DNA from: DATEJJ01 sp039649115
Lineage (GTDB): Bacteria > Actinomycetota > Actinomycetes > Mycobacteriales > Micromonosporaceae
Reading direction: 5' to 3'
DNA length: 64,000 nt
Assembly: GCA_039649115.1 (NCBI GenBank)
Contig: JBBWZQ010000212.1
Span: 1-64,000 of the forward strand
The translations under genes and the position numbers were made by a program. A model generated the notes under the pieces. The model worked only from the letters and a program-made list of their open reading frames with translations, did no database searches and was not told the origin of the DNA. Positions within the stretch are counted from its first letter, which is position 1; each line of letters starts with the position of its first letter. Positions 8,267-16,215 of this stretch are shown in pieces.

Positions 8267-9310
8267 ATGGACGAGATGATGGCGTGGGAGGTCGCCGAGC
8301 CCGGCCCGGTGCCGACGAGGCTTCCGCGGGGAGCTCGCGGTTCCGCGCAGGGGCCGCTGCGGCAGGTACGGCGGCCGGTACCTGAGCCGGGGCCGGACGA
8401 GCTGCTGATCCGGGTACGGGTGTGCGCGGTCTGCCGCACCGACCTGCACGTGGCAGAGGGCGACCTGCCGGCGCACCGCTCGCCCGTGGTGCCGGGGCAC
8501 GAGATCGTCGGCGAGGTGGTCGGGCTCGGCCCGGCGGTGACCGGCTTCAACCCGGGCGACCTGGTCGGGGTGGCGTGGCTGCGGCACACCTGCGGCACGT
8601 GTGTCTACTGTGGACGAGGCGCGGAGAACCTGTGCCCGTACTCGCGGTACACGGGCTGGGACGCGGACGGCGGGTACGCGCAGTACACCTGCGCCCCGGC
8701 CGGCTACGTGTACCGGCTGCCCGGCGGGTACCAGCCGGCCACCCTCGCGCCGCTGCTGTGCGCCGGGATCATCGGGTACCGGGCGCTGCGCCGCTCGCGC
8801 CTGCCCGCCGGTGGCCGGCTGGGCATCTACGGCTTCGGCGCCTCCGCACACCTGGCCGCCCAGGTGGCCCTCGCCGAGGGCGCCACCGTGCACGTGCTCA
8901 CCCGCGCGCAGCCGGCCCGGGAACTCGCCCGCGACCTGGGCGCCGCCTCGGTCGGCGACGCGCGGGACGAGCCGCCCGAGCCGCTGGACTCGGCGATCCT
9001 CTTCGCCCCCGTCGGCGATCTGGTACCCGTCGCGCTGGCCGCGCTGGATCGGGGTGGCACCCTCGCCGTCGCCGGCATCCACCTCACCGACATCCCGACC
9101 CTGAACTACCAGCGGCACCTGTTCCAGGAGCGCTCCCTGACCAGCGTCACCGCGAACACCCGGGCGGACGGCCGGGAGTTCCTCGCGTTCGCGGCGGCGC
9201 ACCCGCTGCGCGTCACGGTCACCCCGTACCCGCTCGCCCGCGCCGACGAGGCGCTGGCCGACCTCGCCGCGGACCGGGTCGAGGGCGCCGCCGTCCTCGA
9301 CGCCTCGTGA
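8267..9310 (+). CDS. Zinc-dependent alcohol dehydrogenase (AdhP/AdhA-like MDR family)
   Basis: NAD(P)-dependent oxidation or reduction of an alcohol/aldehyde. The catalytic zinc ligands are in CAVCRTDLH and PGHEIVGEV, and the structural zinc site is the four-cysteine segment CGTCVYCGRGAENLC. The Rossmann motif GIYGFGASAHLAAQVA follows, and the family tail around FLAFAAAHPLRVTVTPYPL is intact. The protein has 347 residues, with a longer N-terminal stretch than most relatives (about 20 residues before the GPLRQVRRPVPEPGP segment). The substrate is unknown. It is followed 42 bases later by an O-methyltransferase with its own promoter. Confidence 0.9.
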   Translation: MDEMMAWEVAEPGPVPTRLPRGARGSAQGPLRQVRRPVPEPGPDELLIRVRVCAVCRTDLHVAEGDLPAHRSPVVPGHEIVGEVVGLGPAVTGFNPGDLVGVAWLRHTCGTCVYCGRGAENLCPYSRYTGWDADGGYAQYTCAPAGYVYRLPGGYQPATLAPLLCAGIIGYRALRRSRLPAGGRLGIYGFGASAHLAAQVALAEGATVHVLTRAQPARELARDLGAASVGDARDEPPEPLDSAILFAPVGDLVPVALAALDRGGTLAVAGIHLTDIPTLNYQRHLFQERSLTSVTANTRADGREFLAFAAAHPLRVTVTPYPLARADEALADLAADRVEGAAVLDAS

Positions 9311-9339
9311 GCGACGCCTCACGAGTGACGCCGCCTGAG

Positions 9340-9345
9340 TAGAGT
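9340..9345 (+). promoter_or_regulatory. Candidate -10 element TAGAGT for a leaderless transcript
   Basis: TAGAGT matches the actinobacterial TANNNT consensus and ends seven bases before the ATG of the O-methyltransferase, which has no ribosome-binding site. This is one of the clearest leaderless arrangements in the window. Confidence 0.5.
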
Positions 9346-9352
9346 CCAGATC

Positions 9353-10024
9353 ATGATGAAGGAGCAGTGGACGGCGGTCGACGCCTACTTCACCGACCGG
9401 CTCGCGCCGCCCGACCCCGTGCTCGAAGCGGCCCTGGCGGCCAGCGACGCGGCCGGCCTGCCGCCCATCAACGTGGCACCCAACCAGGGCAAGCTGCTGG
9501 AGCTGCTGGCCCGGGTACGGGGCGCGCGGACCATCCTCGAACTGGGCACACTCGGCGGGTACAGCACGATCTGGCTGGGCCGCACGCTGATCCCGGACGG
9601 CCGGATGGTCACGCTGGAGGCGCAGCCCCGGCATGCCGAGGTGGCGCGCGCCAACCTCGCCCGGGCCGGGCTGGCCGACATCGTGGAGGTGCGGGTCGGG
9701 CCGGCGCTGGAGACGCTGCCCAAGCTGGCCGCCGACGGAGTCGGCCCGTTCGACCTGATCTTCCTGGACGCGGACAAGATCAGCTACCCGGAGTACCTCA
9801 CGTGGTCGCTGCGGCTGTCGCGCCCCGGCACCCTGATCGTCGCGGACAACGTGGTGCGGGGCGGGACCGTCACCGACGCACGCTCCCGCGACGAGAGCGT
9901 GCACGGGCTGCGGCGCTTCACCGACATGCTCGCCGCGGAGCCGAGGGTCACCGCGACCGCGATCCAGACGGTCGGCAGCAAGGGGTACGACGGGTTCGCG
10001 CTCGCCATCGTCACCGGCGACTGA
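9353..10024 (+). CDS. Class I SAM-dependent O-methyltransferase (caffeoyl-CoA OMT-like)
   Basis: Transfers a methyl group from S-adenosylmethionine to a hydroxyl, probably with a divalent cation. Visible family motifs are LELGTLGGYSTIWLG (SAM-binding glycine loop), VTLEAQPRHAEVARANL, PFDLIFLDADKISYPEYL (metal/substrate aspartates) and GTLIVADNVVRGG. The length of 223 residues is normal. Relatives act on catechols, caffeoyl-CoA or other small aromatics; the actual substrate is unknown. The next gene starts five bases after its stop. Confidence 0.92.
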   Translation: MMKEQWTAVDAYFTDRLAPPDPVLEAALAASDAAGLPPINVAPNQGKLLELLARVRGARTILELGTLGGYSTIWLGRTLIPDGRMVTLEAQPRHAEVARANLARAGLADIVEVRVGPALETLPKLAADGVGPFDLIFLDADKISYPEYLTWSLRLSRPGTLIVADNVVRGGTVTDARSRDESVHGLRRFTDMLAAEPRVTATAIQTVGSKGYDGFALAIVTGD

Positions 10025-10029
10025 CCAAG

Positions 10030-10974
10030 ATGGCAGCGCGGCGTAGCCGCTCCTCCGGTGCGGATCAGCGAGCGGGGCGAGGTCTCGCCGGGGCGTCCCG
10101 GTGGGTGGGCTTCGCCCTGGTGGCCGCCGCGTACCTGCTGGCCGGCGTGGCCGCCTGGGCGGTGTGCCTCGCGCTGGCCGGCCACCACCCGGTGACCGTC
10201 GCGCTGTGGGCCGACGTGGTCGCCACCCTCGCCGTCTTCGGGTGCTCGATGGCCGTGGCCAACGCCAGCCTGTACGACCCGTACTGGAGCGTCGCGCCAC
10301 CGGTGATCGCGATCGCCTGGGCCGCGGTCGCCGGCTCCGGGGTGGCGGCCCGGCAGGTCCTGGTGATCGCGCTCATCCTGCTGTGGGCGCTGCGGCTGAC
10401 CGGGCACTGGGCCGGTACCTGGCGGGGGCTGGGCCACGAGGACTGGCGGTACGTCGACCTGCGCACCGGTACCGCCGGCCGGCTGCCCTGGTGGCTGGTC
10501 AACCTCGGGGGCATCCAACTGCTGCCGACACTGGTGGTCTTCGCCGGGATGCTGTCGGTGTGGCCGGCGCTGACCGGAGCCCGCGGGTTCGGGCCGCTGG
10601 ACGTGCTGGCCGCGGCCGTCACGCTGGCCGCGATCGGGCTGGAGGGCCTGGCCGACGCGCAGCTCAAGCGCTTCGCGGCCGACCCGGCGCACCGGGGCCG
10701 GATCGCCGACGTGGGGCTGTGGCGGTGGGTCCGCCACCCCAACTACCTCGGCGAGATCGCGTTCTGGTGGGGCCTGTGGCTGTTCGGGCTGGCCGCCGCG
10801 CCGGGCTGGTGGTGGAGCATGCTGGGGCCGGCGGTCATGGTGGCGCTGTTCGCCTTCGCGAGCGTGCCGCTGATGGACCGCCGCTCGCTGGCCCGCCGCC
10901 CCGGGTACGGCGAGCACATGCTGGCGGTGCCGGCGCTGCTGCCGCGCCCCTGGCGTACCCCCGGAACACGCTGA
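10030..10974 (+). CDS. DUF1295 / steroid 5-alpha-reductase-like membrane protein
   Basis: Integral membrane protein of 314 residues with about seven hydrophobic segments. The C-terminal signature is typical of the family: WRWVRHPNYLGEIAFWWGLW followed by FASVPLMDRRSLARRPGYGEHM. This region resembles the NADPH-binding part of steroid reductases and isoprenylcysteine methyltransferases. The ATG at 10030 starts five bases after the methyltransferase stop and lacks a ribosome-binding site, suggesting translational coupling. The longer open frame beginning at 9367 lies inside the methyltransferase and is a shadow. The substrate is unknown. Confidence 0.85.
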   Translation: MAARRSRSSGADQRAGRGLAGASRWVGFALVAAAYLLAGVAAWAVCLALAGHHPVTVALWADVVATLAVFGCSMAVANASLYDPYWSVAPPVIAIAWAAVAGSGVAARQVLVIALILLWALRLTGHWAGTWRGLGHEDWRYVDLRTGTAGRLPWWLVNLGGIQLLPTLVVFAGMLSVWPALTGARGFGPLDVLAAAVTLAAIGLEGLADAQLKRFAADPAHRGRIADVGLWRWVRHPNYLGEIAFWWGLWLFGLAAAPGWWWSMLGPAVMVALFAFASVPLMDRRSLARRPGYGEHMLAVPALLPRPWRTPGTR

Positions 10975-10980
10975 GCCGGC

Positions 10981-11259
10981 TCACCCGCCGCGGCGGCCCT
11001 GCCAGTGCCGCGGCGTCTGGCCGGCCGGGGCGCCGCGGCCATACTGCTTCACCTTGCCCACCGGCGGCGGCACGGCCTTTCCCTTGGCCAGGGCCCGGCG
11101 CTCGGCCCGGTTCGTCGGCTCCGGCGGCGCGTCGTCCGCGGCCTCGGCCGTTTCCTCGGCGTCATCCTGGGCCGGAACCTCGGCCTCGGCCGTGATCTCC
11201 GGGGCCGCAGGCTCGGCCTCGGCCGGCTGCGCCTTCTTCGTGCCGCGCTTGGCAGGCAT
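10981..11259 (-). CDS. Small Ala/Glu-rich hypothetical protein
   Basis: A 92-residue charged protein with no membrane segment. It has a basic N-terminus (MPAKRGTKK), an acidic Ala/Glu/Asp-rich middle and a conserved-looking basic segment NRAERRALAKGKAVPPPVGKV near the C-terminus. A strong GGAGGAGAT ribosome-binding site precedes the ATG, supporting a real gene. It is probably disordered and may bind nucleic acid through its basic ends; that is a guess. It converges on the DUF1295 gene with six bases between stop codons. Confidence 0.72.
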   Translation of the reverse strand: MPAKRGTKKAQPAEAEPAAPEITAEAEVPAQDDAEETAEAADDAPPEPTNRAERRALAKGKAVPPPVGKVKQYGRGAPAGQTPRHWQGRRGG

Positions 11260-11356
11260 GGGTTGATCTCCTCCCGGGGCTACTTGACCTCCGCATTTTC
11301 CCGGAAGGCGCGGGAGGCCCGGCCACGGGGGTCCGTGGCCGGGCTCCGTGGCGGTG

Positions 11357-12502
11357 TCAGTGGCGGCGCCAGCGGACCGCCGGACGCAGGGCGGCCAGGT
11401 CGGCCCGGCCCTTGTGCCGGTCGGCGACCTCGTACAGCGACGTCAGCAGGGTGTCCGACAGCAGGTGCGGGGACAGGCCCAGGTCGACCAGCCCGGTGTG
11501 CGCCACCTTGTAGTAGTGCGCCTCCGCCTCCACCCGCGGGTTGTCCAGGTGCTCGACCTCGACCGCGTTCGGGTGCAGGTCGGCGACCAGCTTCGCGATC
11601 TCCAGTACCGACATGCTCTCGGTCATCTGGTTGAACACGCGGTATTCGCCCGGCTGTGCGGGGTGCTCGGCGGCCAGCCGGACGCACTCGACCGTGTCGC
11701 GGATGTCGATCAGGCCGCGCGTCTGCCCGCCCTCGCCGTAGACGGTGAGCGGGTGGCCCAGCGCGGCGAGGATGACGAAGCGGTTGAGCACGGTGCCGAA
11801 GACCGCGTCGTAGTCGAACCGGGTGGCCAGCCGCTCGTCCCGTACCGTCTGCCCGGTCTGCTGCCCGTAGACCACGCCCTGGTTCAGGTCGGTGGCGGCC
11901 AGGCCCCACACCCGGCAGGCGAACTCGATGTTGTGGCTGTCGTGCACCTTCGAGAGGTGGTACATCGACGGCGGGCGCTTGGGGTACAGCATCCGGTCGG
12001 TCCGCCCGTTGTGGGTGACGGTGAGCCAACCCTCCTCGATGTCGATGTTCGGGGTGCCGTACTCCCCCATCGTGCCCAGCTTCACCAGGTGGATCGACGG
12101 GTCGATCTCGGCGATCGCGTACAGCAGATTGAGCGTGCCGACGATGTTGTTGGTCTGGGTGTACACCGCGTGCTGCCGGTCGATCATCGAGTACGGGGCG
12201 GCGCGCTGCTCGGCGAAGTGCACCATCGCGTCGGGCCGGAACTCGCGCACCACCCGGTAGGCGAACTCGGCATCGGTGAGGTCCCCGACGAACGTGGCCA
12301 GCCGCACGCCGGTCAGCTCGTGCCAGGCCCGGACCCGGGTGGCCAGCGACTCGATCGGCACCAGGCTCTCCGCGCCCAACTCGTGGTCGTACTGGCGGCG
12401 CACGAAGTTGTCGACGATACCGACCTCGTGGCCGCACTCGGACAGGTGCAGCGCGGTCGGCCAGCCGAGGTAGCCGTCTCCCCCGAGAACGAGGATCTTC
12501 AT
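11357..12502 (-). CDS. sqdB: UDP-sulfoquinovose synthase (SqdB/SQD1) homologue
   Basis: An extended short-chain dehydrogenase that in plants and cyanobacteria makes UDP-sulfoquinovose from UDP-glucose and sulfite. Sequence matches to the SQD1 family are extensive: GGDGYLGWPTALHLS (NAD loop), EQRAAPYSMIDR, KLGTMGEYGTPNIDIEEG, the catalytic pair in YHLSK (Tyr181, Lys185), ATDLNQGVVYG, FDYDAVFGT, GGQTRGLIDIRDTV and NPRVEAEAHYY. Its 381 residues are the normal length. The start is backed by AAGGA seven bases upstream. No sulfoquinovosyltransferase (SqdX) is recognisable nearby; instead GtrA, a fused glycosyltransferase and an epimerase lie next door. The product may therefore be a sulfosugar for a glycan rather than classical sulfolipid. 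Confidence 0.9.
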   Translation of the reverse strand: MKILVLGGDGYLGWPTALHLSECGHEVGIVDNFVRRQYDHELGAESLVPIESLATRVRAWHELTGVRLATFVGDLTDAEFAYRVVREFRPDAMVHFAEQRAAPYSMIDRQHAVYTQTNNIVGTLNLLYAIAEIDPSIHLVKLGTMGEYGTPNIDIEEGWLTVTHNGRTDRMLYPKRPPSMYHLSKVHDSHNIEFACRVWGLAATDLNQGVVYGQQTGQTVRDERLATRFDYDAVFGTVLNRFVILAALGHPLTVYGEGGQTRGLIDIRDTVECVRLAAEHPAQPGEYRVFNQMTESMSVLEIAKLVADLHPNAVEVEHLDNPRVEAEAHYYKVAHTGLVDLGLSPHLLSDTLLTSLYEVADRHKGRADLAALRPAVRWRRH

Positions 12503-12617
12503 GCCGGTCCTTTCGTGACGTCACCGTTGCTGGAGCGTTACCCCCGATCTTCACCCAGGAACCTCAAGACCGCCTCACAGTCGACCGGTCTGACCGGCAC
12601 CCACCGAACGGTCGGCA

Positions 12618-12623
12618 TAATCT
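12618..12623 (+). promoter_or_regulatory. Candidate -10 element TAATCT for a leaderless transcript
   Basis: TAATCT ends seven bases before the GTG start of the GtrA gene (ATG follows immediately at 12634); there is no ribosome-binding site. An overlapping CATAAT (12616-12621) is an alternative -10. Confidence 0.4.
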
Positions 12624-12630
12624 TGGCCAC

Positions 12631-13086
12631 GTGATGATCGGGCACGGCCGGTGGGGACGTTTCCTGCGATACGCCGCGACCTCGGCGGTGGCCACACTCG
12701 CGAGCGCGGCCACATTCGCGGTGACGTACCGGCTCCTGCACGCCGGCCCGCAGCTGGCCAGCGTCACCGCCTTCGCCGCCGGCGCACTGATCAACTTTAC
12801 CGGCAGCCGGCTCTGGGCCTGGGCCAGCCAGCGGCGGGGCCTGAGCCGGGACGCGATCTTGTACGCCGCGCTCGCGACATGCACCGCACTGGCCGCCGCC
12901 GGAGTCACCAGCCTTGCCGACGGGTACACGGGGCGGCTGGGCCTGTCCGACGATCGGCGCGTGGTCCTGGCCGAGGTGGCCTACTTCGCCACCTATGCGG
13001 CGATGTTCCTGGTCAAGTTCGTGCTGCTGGATCGCGTGCTGTTCGCCTCGCGGCCGGTGACGTCCGCGGACACGGCTCCCCGGTGA
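12631..13086 (+). CDS. GtrA-family four-helix membrane protein
   Basis: A 151-residue protein with four predicted transmembrane helices (about 12-32, 40-60, 75-95 and 115-138) and the family pattern FLRYAATSAVAT followed by ALINFTGSRLWAW. GtrA proteins are thought to help polyprenyl-linked sugars across the membrane and commonly accompany GT2 glycosyltransferases. Here the 3' end overlaps by 74 bases the 3' end of the convergent glycosyltransferase whose GT2 domain resembles polyprenyl-phosphate sugar synthases, which fits a functional partnership. The start is GTG at 12631 or ATG at 12634. Confidence 0.85.
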   Translation: MMIGHGRWGRFLRYAATSAVATLASAATFAVTYRLLHAGPQLASVTAFAAGALINFTGSRLWAWASQRRGLSRDAILYAALATCTALAAAGVTSLADGYTGRLGLSDDRRVVLAEVAYFATYAAMFLVKFVLLDRVLFASRPVTSADTAPR

Positions 13087-15247
13087 CGCCCGGCAACGCC
13101 ACACGCTCGCGCCGCCAGGTGGTGAGCACCACGCGCGCGTAGCGCAGTCCGTACCCGAGATTGTTGCCCTTCTTCGACCGGCCGCCGGCCCGCCGGTGCA
13201 TGGTCATCGGCCGCTCGACCACCCGGTAGCCGCGGCAGAGCAGGCCGACCAGCAGCTCCGAGGACTGGTACTGCGGCTGGGTCAGGCGCACCGCGCCGGT
13301 GACCTCGGCCCGCATCGCGCGGAACCCGAACGAGGTGTCGGTCACCCGCTGCCGGCCGAGCAGCGACACCAGTGAGGCGAAGACGCGGGTACCGAGGCGG
13401 CGCACCCGGTCGGTGGACTCGTTGACGCCCAGCCGGCGCGACCCGGTGACGAAGTCCGCCTCGCCGTCCAGCAGCGGGTGCAGCAGCACGGGCAGCTCGG
13501 CCATGTCGTACTGGCCGTCCGCGTCGGTGGTGACGATGAACCGGGCACCGGCCTGCCGGGCCAGGTGGTAGCCCAGCCGCAGCGCGGCACCCTGGCCCCG
13601 GTTGACCGGCACCGCGCAGGTGTAGGCGCCGCGTTCCCGGGCCACCTCGGCGGTGGCGTCGGTGGCACCGTCGACCACGACCAGCGGGGCGACCGCCAGC
13701 CCGAGGCACTGCGCCGGCACCGTGTCCAGGACGGGTCCGAGCGTGTCCGCCTCGTTGTACGCCGCGATCAGCACGGCCACCTCGGGCAGGCGCAGGTCCC
13801 CGTACCGCTCGCGGAACTCGGCGAGCGCGTCGGCGTCCGCCGGCTCCGGGAAGGTGTCCGCTGGTGCGCCCCGGCCGACCAGGGCCCGCAGCCCGAACAG
13901 GCCGGCCGCCGGGAGCAGGACGTACCCGGGCAGCTGGTAGCGCCAGGAGAACTCGAACACGTCGCCGAGCAGCAGGACCAGCCCGGCACCCAGCAGGTAC
14001 ACCAATGCCGGGGCAGAGCGGCGGACCACCCCGGCGAGCGCGGCCAGCACGCAGAGCAGGATCACCGGCCCCGGTGTGTACCCGCCGTGCAGCTGGTACC
14101 AGCGCAGCCCGGTGGCCAGCGGGGTGACCACCCGCGCCGGTCCGCCGCCGTAGCGGGCGCCGAGCTGCGCCACGGTCTGCCCGGTCACCACCGGCGGGTA
14201 CCACTGGTAGCCGGTCTGGAAGCGCCACCGCTCGATCGCCGGCTGGCCGGTGTCCCGCCCGTCCGTGCGTTGCCAGGAGAACACGCGGGCCGCGTCGAAC
14301 AGGACCGAACGGGCGAACTCCACCGGCTGGTGCCGGATGACACGCAGCGAGAAGTCCCGCAGGACGTCGTCGGCCGTCTTCCCGGGCGGGGTCGCGATCG
14401 GCTTGTTGGCGGGAGAGGCCGGATCGTGCGTCCAGTAGTCCGGACCGAGCCGCTGCGCCCGCGGGACCGTCGGGCACAGCGGGCGCTGATAGGCGGGCAT
14501 TGCCAGGCCGGTGCAGTCGGCGAAGGTGGCCACCCGGCCGTACAGCGTCACGCCGCGCACGTTGGAGGTTCCCCACTGGCCGGTGACCGCGTGGAAGTGC
14601 GCGGCGTAGACGACCAGGGGCAGCGCGAAAGACACCGCGAGGGTACCGGCGAGCAGCGCCCGGCGGCGCCAGGTGCGGGTGGCCGCGATCGCGTACACCA
14701 CCGCGGCGAGGATCAGCGGCTCCCCCACCGCGCGCACGGTGACCGCGGCGCCCAGCGCCAGCCCGGCCAGCGCCGCCCGCCACCAGCTGGGCCGGTCCGG
14801 CCAGACCAGCACCGCGAACGCGGCCACCAGCAGCGCCTGGAACAGCGCGTCGGACATCACGAGCTGCTCGATCTGCAACTGGTACGCGTCCAGCAGGATC
14901 GGCGCGGTGGCCAGCGCGGCCAGCACCCGCCACCCGCCGGTCGTCAACCGTCCCTTGTGGATGATCACGGCGTAGGTGACGACCGCCATGCCCAGCCCGA
15001 GCAGGTGCTGCACCACCGGCACCGCGGTCAGCGGTCCCACCGCGAGCACGGGCTTGAGCAGCAGCACGTCGTACCCGATCGGGTCCTGCCCGGCCGGATC
15101 CAGCGTGGGCAGGCTGGACAGGTACGAGCCGATCGAGTCGATCGACAGCAGCGCCGGCCGGTACGCGATCGTCGTGATCACCCGCAGCGCGAGCCCGATC
15201 GCGAACAGCACCGCGAACACCCAGTGGCGCCGGAGCACCGCCTTCAT
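13013..15247 (-). CDS. Fusion glycosyltransferase: GT-C-like membrane part plus GT2 (polyprenyl-phosphate sugar synthase-like) domain
   Basis: A 744-residue protein. Residues about 1-470 contain 10 or more hydrophobic helices and an extracytoplasmic loop with several cysteines, resembling membrane glycosyltransferases of the ArnT/PMT (GT-C) type. Residues about 495-720 form a GT2 domain with VAVLIAAYNEADTL, VVVDGATDAT, VNRGQGAALRLGY, TTDADGQYD (DxD) and DTSFGFRAMR, as in dolichyl-phosphate sugar synthases. The two parts normally are separate proteins: one makes the lipid-linked sugar, the other uses it. Its ATG overlaps the stop of the upstream epimerase gene by four bases (ATGA), so the two are translationally coupled. 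The poorly conserved C-terminus runs 74 bases into the convergent GtrA gene. Confidence 0.85.
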   Translation of the reverse strand: MKAVLRRHWVFAVLFAIGLALRVITTIAYRPALLSIDSIGSYLSSLPTLDPAGQDPIGYDVLLLKPVLAVGPLTAVPVVQHLLGLGMAVVTYAVIIHKGRLTTGGWRVLAALATAPILLDAYQLQIEQLVMSDALFQALLVAAFAVLVWPDRPSWWRAALAGLALGAAVTVRAVGEPLILAAVVYAIAATRTWRRRALLAGTLAVSFALPLVVYAAHFHAVTGQWGTSNVRGVTLYGRVATFADCTGLAMPAYQRPLCPTVPRAQRLGPDYWTHDPASPANKPIATPPGKTADDVLRDFSLRVIRHQPVEFARSVLFDAARVFSWQRTDGRDTGQPAIERWRFQTGYQWYPPVVTGQTVAQLGARYGGGPARVVTPLATGLRWYQLHGGYTPGPVILLCVLAALAGVVRRSAPALVYLLGAGLVLLLGDVFEFSWRYQLPGYVLLPAAGLFGLRALVGRGAPADTFPEPADADALAEFRERYGDLRLPEVAVLIAAYNEADTLGPVLDTVPAQCLGLAVAPLVVVDGATDATAEVARERGAYTCAVPVNRGQGAALRLGYHLARQAGARFIVTTDADGQYDMAELPVLLHPLLDGEADFVTGSRRLGVNESTDRVRRLGTRVFASLVSLLGRQRVTDTSFGFRAMRAEVTGAVRLTQPQYQSSELLVGLLCRGYRVVERPMTMHRRAGGRSKKGNNLGYGLRYARVVLTTWRRERVALPGVTGEPCPRTSPAARRTARDPAART

Positions 15248-16143
15248 CGCAGGTCGGTCCAGACCCCGGCGAGGCCCCCGTCGAGGTCCACCGACGGCCG
15301 GTATCCCAGTGCGCGGGCGCGCTCGATCGAGACGATCACCGCCGGCATCTCGCCCCGCTTGGCCGCGACGTGCTCCACCGGCAGCGGCCGGCCGGTCGCC
15401 CGGCGTGCCGCCTCGATGAGGTCGAGCACGCTGACCGACCGGCCGGACCCGACGATCAGCGGCCCGACCTGCCCCGCCCGCCAGGCCGCCAGCAGCCCGG
15501 CCACCACGTCGTCCACGTGGACGAAGTCGCGTACCTGCGTGCCGTCGCCGTAGACCTGGACGGTCGTGCCGGCGCGGGCGGCCCGCATCAGGCGCGGTAC
15601 CAGGCTGTCCTTGTGCGCCATGCCCGGCCCGTACACGTTGGTCAGCCGCAGCGCGCAGCAGGCCAGCCCGTACCCGCCCGCGTATCCCGAGAGCAGCATC
15701 TCGGCGGCGGCCTTGGTCGCGCCGTAGGGCGTCAGCGGGCGCAGCGGCAGCCCCTCATGGATGGTGTCGCTGCCCACGTCGCCCACGACGGCGTTGGTGG
15801 AGGACATCAGGAACCGGGGCACCTCGCGCTGCCGGGCCAGTTCGAGCAGGCCCGCGGTGACCTCGACGTTGACCTCGTGCACGAGGGCCGGATCGCGCAG
15901 CGAACCGAGCACCGAGGTGATCGCCGCGAGGTGCACGATCCCGGTGGTGCCCGGTGCCACCGCCTTGTCCCGCACGGCCGGATCGCGCAGGTCGCCGGTG
16001 ACGGTCTCCACCTCGATGGAGGGGAACGGCGCCTGGTCGCAGACGGTCAGGTGCGCGCCGCGGGAGCGCAGCGCGGCGACGACGGTACGACCGACGAAGC
16101 CCGTGCCGCCCGTCACCAGTACCCGCTCGCCCGCCAGTTCCAC
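15244..16143 (-). CDS. NAD-dependent epimerase/dehydratase
   Basis: A 299-residue extended SDR acting on a nucleotide sugar, similar to UDP-glucose 4-epimerase. It has the NAD loop VLVTGGTGFVGRTVV, the MSSTNAVVGD strand, the catalytic pair in YGATKAAAEM and the substrate segment NVYGPGMAHKDSLVPRL. The GTG start at 16143 has GGAAGGGCGG upstream. It is translationally coupled to the fused glycosyltransferase, so it probably supplies that enzyme with a modified sugar nucleotide. The specific sugar cannot be told from sequence. Confidence 0.88.
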   Translation of the reverse strand: MELAGERVLVTGGTGFVGRTVVAALRSRGAHLTVCDQAPFPSIEVETVTGDLRDPAVRDKAVAPGTTGIVHLAAITSVLGSLRDPALVHEVNVEVTAGLLELARQREVPRFLMSSTNAVVGDVGSDTIHEGLPLRPLTPYGATKAAAEMLLSGYAGGYGLACCALRLTNVYGPGMAHKDSLVPRLMRAARAGTTVQVYGDGTQVRDFVHVDDVVAGLLAAWRAGQVGPLIVGSGRSVSVLDLIEAARRATGRPLPVEHVAAKRGEMPAVIVSIERARALGYRPSVDLDGGLAGVWTDLR

Positions 16144-16215
16144 GCCGTGACCGCCCTTCCTCGCCCGAGCCGTACCCCGCCCGCAGCAGGGTACGCGACC
16201 AACCTCGCCTTGCGA

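Noticed and set aside
6584..10300. A 1238-codon open frame on the minus strand across 6.6-10.3 kb
   Set aside because: It lies antisense to the phosphoesterase, alcohol dehydrogenase and methyltransferase genes, its translation is low-complexity Arg/Pro/Gly/Ala, and it is explained by the high GC content.
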